Shown here piece by piece: positions 46,144-57,354 of a stretch of DNA of 64,000 nucleotides. Numbering within the stretch: the stretch's first letter is position 1; each line of letters opens with the position of its first letter. The notes beneath the pieces are model-generated. The model had not been told where the DNA came from. It made no database searches and saw only the letters and a list, made by a program, of their open reading frames with translations. The translations under genes and the position numbers were made by a program. The DNA comes from Protopterus annectens. Its lineage: Eukaryota; Chordata; Ceratodontiformes; Protopteridae. The stretch lies in contig NC_056725.1 of the NCBI RefSeq assembly GCF_019279795.1, forward strand, positions 1,750,504,416 through 1,750,568,415. Direction: 5' to 3'.

Positions 46144-48480
46144 AAATTACAGTTGTGTACACTTACCATAAATGTAGATGTTCAAGTGTATTCACTGTTG
46201 CAGTCATCACATTTGGGTTGTGACTGCCAGGGTAGCCCTCGGTCGGCCCAAATACCAGAGACTTAGTATTTCTGCATTGGTTGCTGTGACTTGAGGACTG
46301 ATGTCAGGTCATCAGTAGTATAAAGTAAGGCAGTTGAAGCCATTACATCAGTTTTTCTTGCCCTAACCTGTCAGGAGCCTCCAAGTAGGAGGCCAGGTTC
46401 TGGTGGAAGAACCCCACCAGTGGAAAATAAATACCAATATGTCCCTTGTAAGGAAAGGAAAATAACGAGTTAGAATGGTAATAAAAGGACAAAGGGAAGA
46501 AAGGGGGATGGAGGGAGGGAAACCAGGACTGCAACAGTGAACACACTCTAACATCTACATTTATGGTACGTGTACACAACTGTACTATGTTCTTCGTGCT
46601 TCACTGTTGCAGTCATCACATTTGGGTTGATTCCCAAAGCTGAGGAAAAGGGTGGAGGCAGTCAAGGAAACTAGGGGCTGGCTAGAATGCCCTACAAGAC
46701 TGCAGAGGCAAATCCTGCCCTGGATTTGGAGAAGAGAGGAAGGTGATAATGCCTGGTAAAAGTGTGAACAGATGTCCAGGTGGTAGCCTCCAGGATGTTC
46801 CTGATGGGGACTCCTCTGAGGAAAGCTGCAGAAGTTGAGGCTGCTCTGATGGAGTGTGTCCTGACCCCCTTGGGGGGAGGCTTTACATGCTGTTTGTAGC
46901 AGAAATGGATGCAGTGTACTATCCATTTGGAAATGGTTTGTTTGGAGATGGCTTTGCCTTCTGCCCCTGTAGCAAAGCTAACCAGCAATTGATCGGACTT
47001 CTGAAGGATTTAGTCCTGTCTAGATAGAATCTGTGCTGTCTGTGCACATCTAGAGAGTGAAGAATCCTTTCCCCCTTGTTCTGGGAATTAGAAAAAAAGG
47101 TGGACAAATGGATGGATTGGTTGAGAGCCACACTGGACAACACATTGGGCATGAAGGATGGGTTAGTTCTGAGGGATACCCTATCTGCATGGAAGATGAT
47201 GAAGGGTTCCACAGCCATGAGTGTTTACAGCTCCGAGACTATTCTGGCTGAAGTGATGGCCAGAAGAAATATGTCTTCCAGGAGAGAAATGTTAGCTCTG
47301 CAGAAGCAGCTGATTCCAAAGGGGGAAGGGTTAGCTTTTTCAATACAAAGTTAAGGTCCCAAGCTGGTGTTGGTGCCCTTCTGGGTGGCCTCAGGTTGCT
47401 AGCCCCTCTTCGGAACTGTTTGATCAAAGGGTGTGAGAAAAGGGGCCGCTCAGTGGAAAAATGAGCAGAAATAGCAGAAGTGTGAATTTTTATAGAGGAG
47501 AAAAAGAGGTCACTGTGTAGTAGGTCAGCTAAGTAATCCAGGATGAGAGGGAGAGAGGGCTGTGCCATATTGTCTCCCTTAGCCTGGATCTAGGTGCAGA
47601 ACCTTTTCCATTTATCAGCATAAGTCTTTCTGATGTAAGGACATCTGACATCACGGATAACATCCAGAACCTGTTTACTGAGGTAGAGATGACCGCAGGA
47701 TCCTTAGACAAAGAGGAGTATTGTGGCATACTGGATTCTGAAAGGGTCTCTGTAGCGACCTGCAAATCAACAGAAATGGGCATCGGGGGCTGCGAAAGTG
47801 CCTCACTGAGTACCGGAGAACTGACTACTAGCTTAGCGTAAGCGTCGTTGGTAGGTTTGGACCTGTGTTGTCTGTCTCTGTCTTTATCTTTACGTTTTTT
47901 CAGAAGATCTGCTGTTGAATGGCTTACCGAAGCCATATCGGAATTTGAGGACTGTAAGTGAAAATATTTGGCTACAATAAGGGCCTGGCGATGGATAGTT
48001 CTGGCATTGAACAAAGCACAGAAGCGACAATGAGGGATGTTGTGGTCTGGGCCTAAACAAGTGAAGCAGTAAGTTTGTCCCACACAATCACCATGTGGTG
48101 TGATGGGCACCCTGTCCACATCAGGCAGGGTAGCTACCTACACCTTTGCATGCATAACCTGGTCAGCTGGATGGTTTACAGCACATACAGCCATGGGATA
48201 CCACCTGTGTCCCTGTTGGATGGGGACATCAGCTGCTGCCTTGCATGCACATGAGCTTAGATGTGGCCTAGAGATATGGCTGCTCAGGGACCATAGCCTA
48301 GTAACCAGGTATGGTACCAGGAACATCTTATATGTTCAGACTGCTGTTTCTGTTTATGTCTTGCACCATGGAGCTCAGGTTGTGACTCAAAAGGGTCTCT
48401 CAGCCTCCCACTTGCAATTAACAAGTACACAAACAAACAGCTGAATAAAGAAATAAGGGGAAAAACATTAAATGATTTCA
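46144..48480 (-). mobile_element. DIRS-like tyrosine-recombinase retroelement fossil
   Basis: Minus strand, from the right: a gag-like region (about 48119-47529) with a zinc-knuckle-like CFTCLGPDHNIPHCRFC, then a tyrosine recombinase region (about 47568-46690) with LDYLADLLHSD, IHTSAISAHF, ISKQTISKWIVHCIHFCY, GVRTHSIRAASTSAAF and WTSVHTFTRHYHL, the HxxR...tyrosine pattern of DIRS recombinases. At the left end two copies of 'cactgttgcagtcatcacat' and an inverted pair (46144-46205, 46520-46585) look like the family's complex inverted termini. RT and RNase H parts are not seen. Broken and old. Confidence 0.7.
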
Positions 48481-50516
48481 AACAGAGATTAACTTTAATT
48501 CCTGGTACCTTGGAGAGTACAGTGCACATCTATTTGTTGTTTTTATTACATACTGAAACAAACAAATGGTTGTTAACAGATACCTTGTTATGTATGTATA
48601 TAGTTGGTAGTCTTACAGTACATAAATCACAGTAGGGGGTATTCAGACAGGAAAAATAGCACACTGTGCAAAGATAAACTATGCAGTCAGTGTTGATGTG
48701 CAGGGCATGTGCAATTGAGAGGTATCTATAGCACAATCATGGTAGTATAAATCACAATCATGGTAGTATAAAAATTGGTGTGGTCAGTAGTTTATATTAA
48801 TGACCATATAATGACATTCAAATGAGAGTGCTTATAGAAATGCATTCATCAATTAACTGATGTTTTTGTCTGCATATATATTCTATATGCAGCATGTACA
48901 TTTGTAAGATACCTGGTAATTGTATATTCTTTTGATAAGTTTATCGGTATATAGTAAGTATGTAGTTCAAAAAACCATTAATAAACATAACCAGCTAAGC
49001 CAAGGCACTGTTGAGTGAGCTAAGCTCCATGGTTAAGAAGCACCATGCTATATACCCCAGAGAGCATTTATGACTTCCAGGCTATTCATTCAGAATATTA
49101 CTGAATACAGACCATGTCTAGTATTGCTTGACATGCACAGGAAGTTTTATTCAGTAAGTATAGGATTCCTTGTGATAGAAATCTGTTGTGCCAGCCATTT
49201 TCCATTTCTGTCTATAAAAGATTACAGTCTTTGTTGTTGGTGTTCATGGTGGTGTGCATGTTGCATAGCTGTTAGAGGTCAAGCAGGGTTGAATGGGCCA
49301 TGTACCATATGGATGGACAGCAGTCTGTCTGCTGAAGAATGGCATACAGAGCAAGAACTGCACATTTCAAAAATACCATTTGAACCCTTGATATAAGTAT
49401 CACCATGAACAGTAGGCAACATTAAGGGTTGTGGAAGAGTGTACAGCTTAGCAAACTTTGTGGCCTCAGTGTAAATATCATAATTTGGGCTTTAACTCAA
49501 ATTTTATGTTATGCCTTTGATACCACAATACATCGCAGGTAATGTCAGCATGTTCCAGGAGGTGATATACAAGACAGGTGTTTCCATTCACATGGAAGAG
49601 CAAGAACAAGGTTCCAGGTGATCAAACATGCAGGAATCTCCAGTCAACAAAGTATTGTTGAAAGGTACGATGTATGTCTTACAGGTAATACCCTGTTTCT
49701 GCAAATAAGAAAGAACAATGTTAGGTGTGGTAAAAGAGGTTATTTTTCAGCTATCTTTCAAAAGCATTGTACTACCATCTTCCTAATTTATTCATGTTCT
49801 CCCATGATGTCCTTGCCCACTGCACATAAGAAGCTGCCGCTAAGCTAAATGAATGTGGAATCTAACTGAGCGTGGGGTATATGTTTGGGGTATAAGCTTC
49901 ATCACTCCACTGTTTTCTTGAATACAGCCCTCACCTGAAGATGAGTAAGCATGATACCCTTCTCATGGCAGAAAACTGCTCCTTCTTAAGTGCCATTCTA
50001 TGACAAAACTGTGTGAGTGGACTTCTTTGTTGTAGTCACAGTGTTTGGTAACATTGTACCCATTGCACTACATTCTATTCTGTGGCCCCTGAGGCTGGAG
50101 CCAGCCACTGGTGCTTCACACCCTGACCAGTCATAAGTTGCTCCTATTTATCCTTAAAATATTCTTATTTTGACCAGCTAAATTCTCTACATAGGGCTGA
50201 TAAACAACAGGCTATGAGAAGCAATCTGTTGTATTACTGATGACATGTATTTTGGAGTTTGTCCCATAAGGCTCACACCACCTCCACATGGCTTTGTACA
50301 GCCAGCTGATAGCATGCCAGGTATAATGCTGCCTTCAACTTATTTTATTCAGCCTCTAACAGTAGCAGAGTGTGTGCCCTCCATTGTTTTACTGCTATGA
50401 GCCACACAACTGGACAACCTGGCACCTTCCTGGTGTCTCTAACTGCTGTAGTACTCTTCTGTAAGCCACCTAATTACCATTACTGTGGCTGTTAATTATC
50501 TGTTATTCTCATACAG
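48481..50516. other. Unassigned stretch, possibly unique sequence
   Basis: About 2 kb without a recognisable element or exon. Short open frames (for example near 49070-49396) have no family motif. One of the few parts of the window not explained by repeats. Confidence 0.4.
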
Positions 50517-50693
50517 CCACTGTACTGTGAATGAATTTGTATCCACACTGGTAATGGTGCTGTTTCCAGTATGTCCACAGATACTGTGAATTAATTAGTA
50601 CAAACACTGGTACTAGTGCTGTTTCTAGTACATCCATTGATCCTGTGAATGAATTTGTATCCACACTGGTACTGCTGCTGTTTCCAGTGCCAC
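50517..50693. repeat. 59-bp tandem repeat, three copies
   Basis: 'tgtgaatgaatttgtatcca', 'cactggtaatggtgctgttt' and 'ccagt' recur at 50526, 50585 and 50644 with substitutions; period 59 bp. Confidence 0.85.
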
Positions 50694-51124
50694 TCTCTTG
50701 AACTGACCCCACTGTGAAAGCAACATAGTGTAGAATGTTCAAGTATTCTTCACCTCACCCTATTTGTTGATTGCTCCCTGCCTGAACTATACATCTGTTT
50801 TCCAATTTTGAGTTGGGAGTGCCTTGTTTGCCTTCTGATTGTATATCCAGGAATAACTCCAACTATGTAGTGGCAATTAATGTTTACATGTAATTACTCT
50901 TGGCCACCTGCTGCTGAGCTTGCTTTCTCCCAAGTACCTCTCCTACCCAATTCTCAGGGATATGGCAACAGTTATCCTGAAAAAAAAATCCAGTGTGCCA
51001 ACACTCAAGTAAGATTACGATCTCTAAAAACTTAGGTGACTGAAGGAAAGAATACTCTTGTTACTTGATAGGTTCATTGGTGGTTACTAGGATATTGACC
51101 CAAAGGTCTTTATAAGCCTTTCCG
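50694..51124. other. Unassigned stretch
   Basis: Nothing recognised before a short CR1-type 3' tail ('ggttcattggtggttactag', 'tttataagccttt') near 51070-51125. Confidence 0.35.
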
Positions 51125-52225
51125 TGTGTACCGATATAATACTAGAGAAACCCAATATAAAGGATCTAGCCTAAACTCAAACCCCTTATTGATAAGGAGG
51201 TGCATATATGTAAAGATTCCTGGTCCTTTTTGGAAAATATTAACAAACTAACGTACAATCCCCAGGCAGTGTTCTTGACTATCGATGTCAAGGACCTTTA
51301 TACTGTCATTCTCCAAACTATTGGTTTAGCTTGGGTTAGGGAGTATTTATCAGCAAAAAAAGTTAAAGATGACACTATTTATGTCACGTTAACCCTCCTT
51401 GAGACAGTTTTAACGAATAATTACTTTACTTTTGAGAACAACTTCTATTTGCAAACCTCAGGGGTGGCCATGGGTTCGCCTTGCAGCGGTACATTTGCTA
51501 ATGCTGTAATGGCGAATTGGGAGTCCACACTTCTATTTAAAGATGACTTATTTCAACAATATGTCACCTGGTACACTAGGTACCAGGATGACATATTTTG
51601 TATTTGGGAAGGAAACAAAGATCTCATACCTTCCTTTCTGGAAAGGATTACTAGTATGACTGACTTTTTAGAATTCACTTACACAGTGGATGACACTAAG
51701 ATCAACTATTTGGACATTCTCCTTATTAAGGACATTAAATTTGTTCAATGAGACAAATATTTCATTTGTATATACACATATATATTTTTTCTTTTACCTA
51801 GGCTGCTGGTAACACATTGATACTAATTTTTAAGCAAAGCACAATTTACTTGCATATACTGCTTGAAGGTTATTACATTTAGCGAACTTCATTTGCTATG
51901 CTTTATTATGTTTACTACAAAACAATGACTAGTATTTAATAATGTAAAGCATATCGCTGTTTTAAGGTTCCCATGGTTTTTTCTTAATTGAAAAATGCAC
52001 TCGCTCTTGATTGGTCAAATTATTTGAAATCTATTTAAAAGAGGTGTCATTTGAATGATTTATGTTTGTCTGATGAAGGCAGAACACTGTTTCTGCCGAA
52101 AGCGCTTACTTTTACTTGGATTTTATTAAACATTTTCAGTTTTTAGCCTGCTCTTATCGTGTTCCAGCTCGCTTTTTTGTTGTTTACTGGGTTTGCGAGT
52201 TTTCAAGTTGAGAATACTATACCCA
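51125..52225 (+). mobile_element. Penelope-like element: RT domain and 3' region with hammerhead
   Basis: The frame 51200-51751 encodes AVFLTIDVKDLYTVI, TLLETVLTNNYFTFENNFYL, GVAMGSPCSGTFANAVMANW and YTRYQDDIFCIWEGN, then DFLEFTYTVDD and INYLDILL. GVAMGSP and YxDDIFxIW are diagnostic of Penelope-like RTs (Neptune/Poseidon type). A non-coding 3' part with a hammerhead motif and a TTTTAGCCTGCTCTT-type end follows. The GIY-YIG endonuclease usual in such elements is not seen. Broken. It abuts the CR1 stop codon at 52226. Confidence 0.87.
52062..52112 (+). ncRNA. Hammerhead-ribozyme-like motif in PLE 3' region
   Basis: CTGATGA (52070-52076), stem II GGCAGAA with TTCTGCC (seven pairs), GAAA (52098-52101), palindrome AGCGCT (52101-52106), T, A. 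Core identical to the hammerhead consensus. Stem I has only short pairing blocks (GT/AC next to the core) around an internal loop. Its position, 0.3 kb downstream of a PLE RT, fits hammerheads reported in Penelope-like elements. Confidence 0.7.
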
Positions 52226-53840
52226 TTAGTTTGCTGTGCCTCTGTCCAGCAGTGATACAGAGATGATTCCCAGGGTAAACCTACGATCTCCCATCCACTC
52301 GCCAAGATTTCTCTTGAACAGAGTCAGTGAGGGGCTCTGCCTCACATGGACTGGGATTCTGTTCCATAGTGTAGGGAGTCTCTGGGTGATGAATCTGTCC
52401 CTCCAGCATGTCCTATTTATATCCGTGTTGAGGTTTAAGTCTCTTGCTCTCGTGGCTCTGGTGGATTTGGATTTTTTGAGGTGGAGCATGTCCATTAATT
52501 CCGGGTTGGACATGGCCTTGTATGTCAGGCACAGATCACCTCTGAGCAGACGGTATGCGACTGAATAGAGCTGGAGTTTCTTCAGTCGGGCATCGTATGA
52601 CATATGTTTGAGCCCCTTTATCCTTTTGGTGAGGAACTTTTGGGATCTTTTCAACTGCTGCAGGTGTCGGGTAAGGTACATTCCGAATGGGGCGTTGTAC
52701 TCAATCATTGGTCTGATAAGTGAAGAGTACAGGGGTACAATGACCTCTCCTGATCTGGATGTGAATCCCTTCATGATCAGGTGGGCAATGTAGAAGGTCT
52801 TCCTAACCACTTTGGCAATGTGAGTGTCAAAAGAGAGGTTACTGTCAACTTGGGTCCCCAGGTCCCTGATAACTTCTTCCGTGTTTAATGGATTACCACC
52901 TATGTGGTAATTAGGGGTTACCTTGTTTTTCCCAAAGGGTATGACTATACATTTTTTGGCATTTAGCTTAAGGCCATGGCTCTGGCACCAGTTATCCATT
53001 TCTATGAGACCTTTCTGGAGGATGTCTGTGTCTCATGGAGTGTCAATTATGGTGCCCAGTTTGCAGTCATCTGCAAATTTTGTCAGCCACAATCCCCCTA
53101 TGTTTGCCTGCACTTCAGAAAAATAAATGCCGAACAAGAGGGGGCCCAAGACTGAGCCCTGTGGGACACCGCTCGTGACCGGCTTAGAGTCTGACATGGC
53201 ACCAGCAACTCTAACCCTGTGTGTTCTGTCCTTGAGCCAGTTTGCAACCCATCTTGTGACATATGGGTTTACATCTAAGCTGGTGAGCTTTTCTATGATG
53301 CCCGAGTGGGGTATTGTGTCGAACGCTTTTGCTAGGTCAAGGTAGGCTGTGTGAACTGCCTTACCCTCATCAATGGCCTTAGTGACTGTTTCAAAAGTCG
53401 ACAAAGTTCAAGAGGCAGGATCTGCCCTTGACAAAGCCAAATTGGGTAGGATCCAGTGTCTGTAGGTCCCCAATGTCTTTATTTATGAGTTCCATTATGA
53501 TCCTCTCCATAGCTTTGCAGACAAGGCTCGTCAAGCTTATGGGGCAGTAATTTCCAGGGTCCGTAGAAGCACCGCCTTTGTGGAGTGGGACCACAGTTGC
53601 CGTACGCCATTCTTTGGGTATGTATCCTGTAGTAAGGCTAAGATTAAACAGCAGCCTTATGTGTGGGTTTAGTTCCTCATTGAGTTCGTGTAGCACACAG
53701 CCGGGGACACCGTCCGGTCCCATTGATGCTGTGTTTTTTGCTTTAGAGAGAGCAGCTCTCACCTGGGCATCTGAGATGTTTGGGAGGCTAGACTCTGGTG
53801 GGATAGATATTTCTCCTTTTGGGGGGGAGGGAGGGGAGAA
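52226..53840 (-). mobile_element. CR1-like LINE, RT part (sense portion of a 5'-inverted copy)
   Basis: Minus strand: KNTASMGPDGVPGCVLHELN, RTATVVPLHKGGASTDPGNY, QFGFVKGRSCLL (53840-53391), KAVHTAYLDLAKAFDTIPHS, GVPQGSVLGPLLFGIYF, FADDCKLGTI (53404-53033), then a 257-codon open frame (52999-52226) from MDNWCQSHGLKLNAKKCIVI to VSLLDRG. Very well preserved. The usual 3' UTR is missing: PLE sequence begins at the stop codon. Confidence 0.9.
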
Positions 53841-54755
53841 ATTACCACAGCCCATAAGGCATAACAACGTACCCAACACTCTAGTTATAGGTGACTCTAT
53901 AGTCAGGCACACTGATGTTCCACTCACCAGGCTAAACAAGGAGAAAGTTACTGTCAGCTACCTGTCAGGTGCCAGGATTTGCCACATAATGCACGCACTC
54001 AGGTCACTCCACAACAAGTACAAATATGACTCTCTTATTGTCCATGTTGGTGTTAATGACCTGAAACATACCTCCCTGGACTACACGAAAAGAGACATGG
54101 AGGAGCTGTCTGATCTTGTAGCCCAGGCAGGTATGACCCTAGCCCTCAGTAGCATCCTGCCATCACCCAGAATGATACCACAGTACATGGACAAAATGAT
54201 TGACTTCAACAATTGGCTAAGCTTCTGGTGTCATTCTAAGGGGGTCCAGTATCTGTCTGCCTGGGATGACATGATTGACAAACCTTAATGCTTTGCCAGA
54301 GATGGCTTGCACCTGTCTCCCTTGGAATTCCGGATACTGGCTAAGGCTCTTGCCACCCCATAGTGCCTTTTATAGGCAAGGTTCAAATAACAACTTCACC
54401 ACTGTAACAGGTACAAGCAAGCAAAGTCTGAGGTTAATGCTACTTAATTGCTAAAAGTCTAAACCTCAAAATGCACTCACTTGAGGCACTCTTTAAAATG
54501 GAGAACATTGACATCTGTGCAGTGACTAAGACCTGGTTCAAGAGTCCTGAGAGCACCCCTGCATTACCAGGCTATGATTCATACCACACCTTTTGGCCAC
54601 CTAACCTGGACCGAAACACTAAAGGCAGAGGCATGTCCATATTCATTAAGGATATCTACACTTTCAGGCTAGTTGCTCAGCATAAGGCATCCGAGATTAT
54701 CTAAGTGAAACTAACTCTGGGCAAGACCGCAATCCAAATTGTAGCTTGCTACAAA
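53841..54755 (+). mobile_element. CR1-like LINE, inverted 5' part (ORF1 esterase and endonuclease start)
   Basis: Plus strand: NNVPNTLVIGDSIVRHTDVP (SGNH block I), VTVSYLSGARI, VHVGVNDLKHTSLD (block III), then DGLHLS (block V) near 54305 beyond a stop, followed by endonuclease NLKMHSLEALFKMENIDICA, TKTWFKSPESTPALPGYDSY and GKTAIQIVACYK. It ends at about 54755 against DIRS-like sequence. Opposite orientation to its RT neighbour; best read as one LINE insertion with an inverted 5' part. Confidence 0.85.
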
Positions 54756-54945
54756 CACATGTCTGCATTGCAGGCCATTATGGCTTGTCCTCCTTTTTTG
54801 ATTTTTCATGCAGATAAAGGGTCCTTCTGCACTAACCCTTCTTTTATGCTGAAGGTGGTTAATGAGGTGTCACTTAATCAGACTATTAATCTGCCTACCT
54901 TTTTCCCTGTCTGCAAACTGACAGTGAGAGGGTGCTGTATATAGG
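54756..54945 (+). mobile_element. DIRS-like recombinase fragment (fossil)
   Basis: The plus strand encodes ACPPFLIFHADKGSFCTNPS and NEVSLNQTINLPTFF, parallel to IIFHADRVSLRTNPSFMPNV in the 46-48-kb element. A small piece of a broken element, probably of the DIRS group. Confidence 0.65.
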
Positions 54946-54949
54946 CTAA

Positions 54950-55536
54950 TGAACACAAGGGCCTTTATAATCCTAGCCATGCATCCCAAATCACTGACAA
55001 GTTCTGAAACCCTTTATAAGTATAAGGATGGGCCTGGGAGATGAACCATTTACAGGTTACCTGTGGCCATTAGAGACATAGGTGCCAAACCAGGGATGAA
55101 TTCCTGGTTTTGCTTCCAAGTGTCCACGTTGCTCTTGAATTGGGTTAGGGAGGAACTCTGCTTCACATGCATGGGGAGCCTGTTCCATAGACTAGGTAGT
55201 CTCTGGGATACATACCTATCTCTCCAGCAGGTCCTATTTATATCACAGGCTAGGTTTAAGTCTTTAGAACAGATAATTCTGGTGCTGTGTTGTGGATATG
55301 CAGGTCCATCAGAGTGGGGTCTGACAATTTCCTTGATGCCAGGTATAGATCTCCCCTAAATAGCATGTAGGAGACAGAATACAGGGATAGGGCCTTGAGG
55401 AGGTCTGTGTAGGACATATTACTTGCATCCTGTATTCTTTTAGTGAGTAACCTCTGTGGACGTTCCAGTTGTTGGATGTGCCTGGTTAGGTACATACCAA
55501 AGGAGGCATTGTACTCAATGATAGGTCTGATGCCCC
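54950..55536 (-). mobile_element. CR1-like LINE, 5'-truncated copy (subfamily B)
   Basis: Minus strand: RPIIEYNASFGMYLTRHIQQ, RLLTKRIQDASNMSYTDLLK, LSLYSVSYMLFRGDLYLA, then decayed C-terminus and a 3' UTR to about 54950. It meets a plus-strand copy head to head at 55536/55537. Confidence 0.8.
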
Positions 55537-56063
55537 TTTTGGTATGTACCTCACAAGACATCTACAACAACTGGAAAGGCTGCAAAATACCTCACAAAGA
55601 GGATTACTGGCCTCAAACAGATGCACTATGCAGACCATCTCAAAAAGCTCCAGCTTTACTCCATCCCATATTGCTTACTCAGAGGCAATCTCTGCCTAAC
55701 ATACAAAGCTATGTCAAACCCACAGCTGTTGGACATGCTCCACTGAAAGAAATCCATTCCTCCAAGCTACACGCTCTAGGGACCAAATCTTGTCACCACA
55801 ATAAACAGAACCTTCTGGTGGGATGTATTCCTGTCCCAGACACTTCCCATACTCTGGAACAAACTACCTATGTATATCAGAGCTCCTTGATGATTGGATG
55901 GGAAATAGGAAATTCACCCCGGGGATCACTTCTGTGGCTCTGTTTCACAGGGGCAAAGGAAAATAATTTTCTTGAATGGCGAAAGCCAGGGTAACTTTTT
56001 GGCTAGGCTTATATAGGCCCTAAAGCCAATAGCCTAGTACCTACCTATGAACCTATGAACATA
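55537..56063 (+). mobile_element. CR1-like LINE, 5'-truncated copy (subfamily A)
   Basis: The plus strand begins at PFGMYLTRHLQQLERLQ and runs through KRITGLKQMHYADHLKKLQL, LLRGNLCLTYKAMSNPQLLD and KFTPGITSVALF in shifting frames, with a complete 3' UTR ending 'acctatgaacctatgaac'. Confidence 0.8.
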
Positions 56064-57354
56064 TGACTGTCACATCCTTGTATGGAAGTAGAGTTAGTGG
56101 GCATAACATGCTTACGGCCTGCTTTCCTGGTGACTCTTGGGTGACCTGCATGGACTTGCAGTATGTGGGAGTGGAGAATGAGTATGCGCTACCTTGAATG
56201 CACTGAAAGCTGAGATCTTTGACAGTGTGTCAAGAAGACTTAGACAAAAGGTATGTGCATGGTATTTGTACAGACAGTATGTGCACTGGTGAGTGCATTT
56301 CAAGACAATAACGTTTATATGACTACAACATAAAAAAGTATATCAGTCAAAATACTTTAATGTACTTTTTGCTTTTGTGTTTCAGGCCATCTTGAGATGC
56401 CAGTTTCTGTAATCTTAACCCAATTCATACATTTAGAGTTTTTTTCGTTCTTGCAGGGAAAGTGCATCAGTAAAATGAATGTGTTTCCTCTCATGCATCC
56501 TCTTCTTCTCATCTCTCCTCTTGGTTAGCTGATATTTGTGGTTCCACAGATTTTCACTGAAATTATTTTTCACATCTGCTCCAGATGCATTTCAAGCCTG
56601 TAGATATGGCACTTACAAATGTATACATAGCTTTATTATCATTTTCCGCAGATATCAATCTCCACTGAAAATTCAGTTTCTTCAAGTTTGCACATTCACT
56701 ACAATGCTGACTAAATATGTAAAAAAAAAGTTATATAACTCTCAGGTTGTGATAACAGAAGCCTGAGTCAGTTAGTTTGCATACTAATTATTCTAAAATT
56801 GCTGCAGTCATCCTTGGCTTTTGTTAGGTACTTTTGATCTTGGACATACTGGATTAAACAATGAGTGCCAGCAGAGGTGAAAATGGTCATGTCCAACTTG
56901 ATGAGGTGCTAAGTGCACTGGTATCGACTTTCATTTAATTGAATGAGATGTTACATGCTGAGCTGTTTAAATTCTCTTATGCATTTCAGTGTATGTATTT
57001 ATCTGAATGTGTGTTAACCAGTGTAATCTATTCACGCATTCATTACAAAGTAGTAAACTCAGATATTGTCTAGGTGCATCATGTGGATAGAAAATGCTTG
57101 ACTTAATTGTTTGGGGGTGGGTATGCTGTTTTATGAAATAATATGTGTCGCTTTCTGCAGAATTCCACTCAGTTGTGGAACTGACAGGAATAAGGGAAGG
57201 TTGGACGAGAGGTTAGTGCAGGCTTTTTTTAATTACATTACTACTTTTTTAAGAATTTAACTTTTGGTGGTTGGTGACAGTGAGATTATAAATGTCTGTC
57301 ATAATTTGCTATAGATGACTTGAATTATGGAGTAAATTTTACAGATAATAGGTT
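56064..57354. other. Unassigned stretch
   Basis: About 1.3 kb of AT-rich DNA with no recognised gene or repeat. Confidence 0.35.

Noticed and set aside
49070-49396. 108-codon plus-strand frame in otherwise unassigned DNA
   Set aside because: No recognisable domain, splice context or codon pattern; cysteine runs look random.
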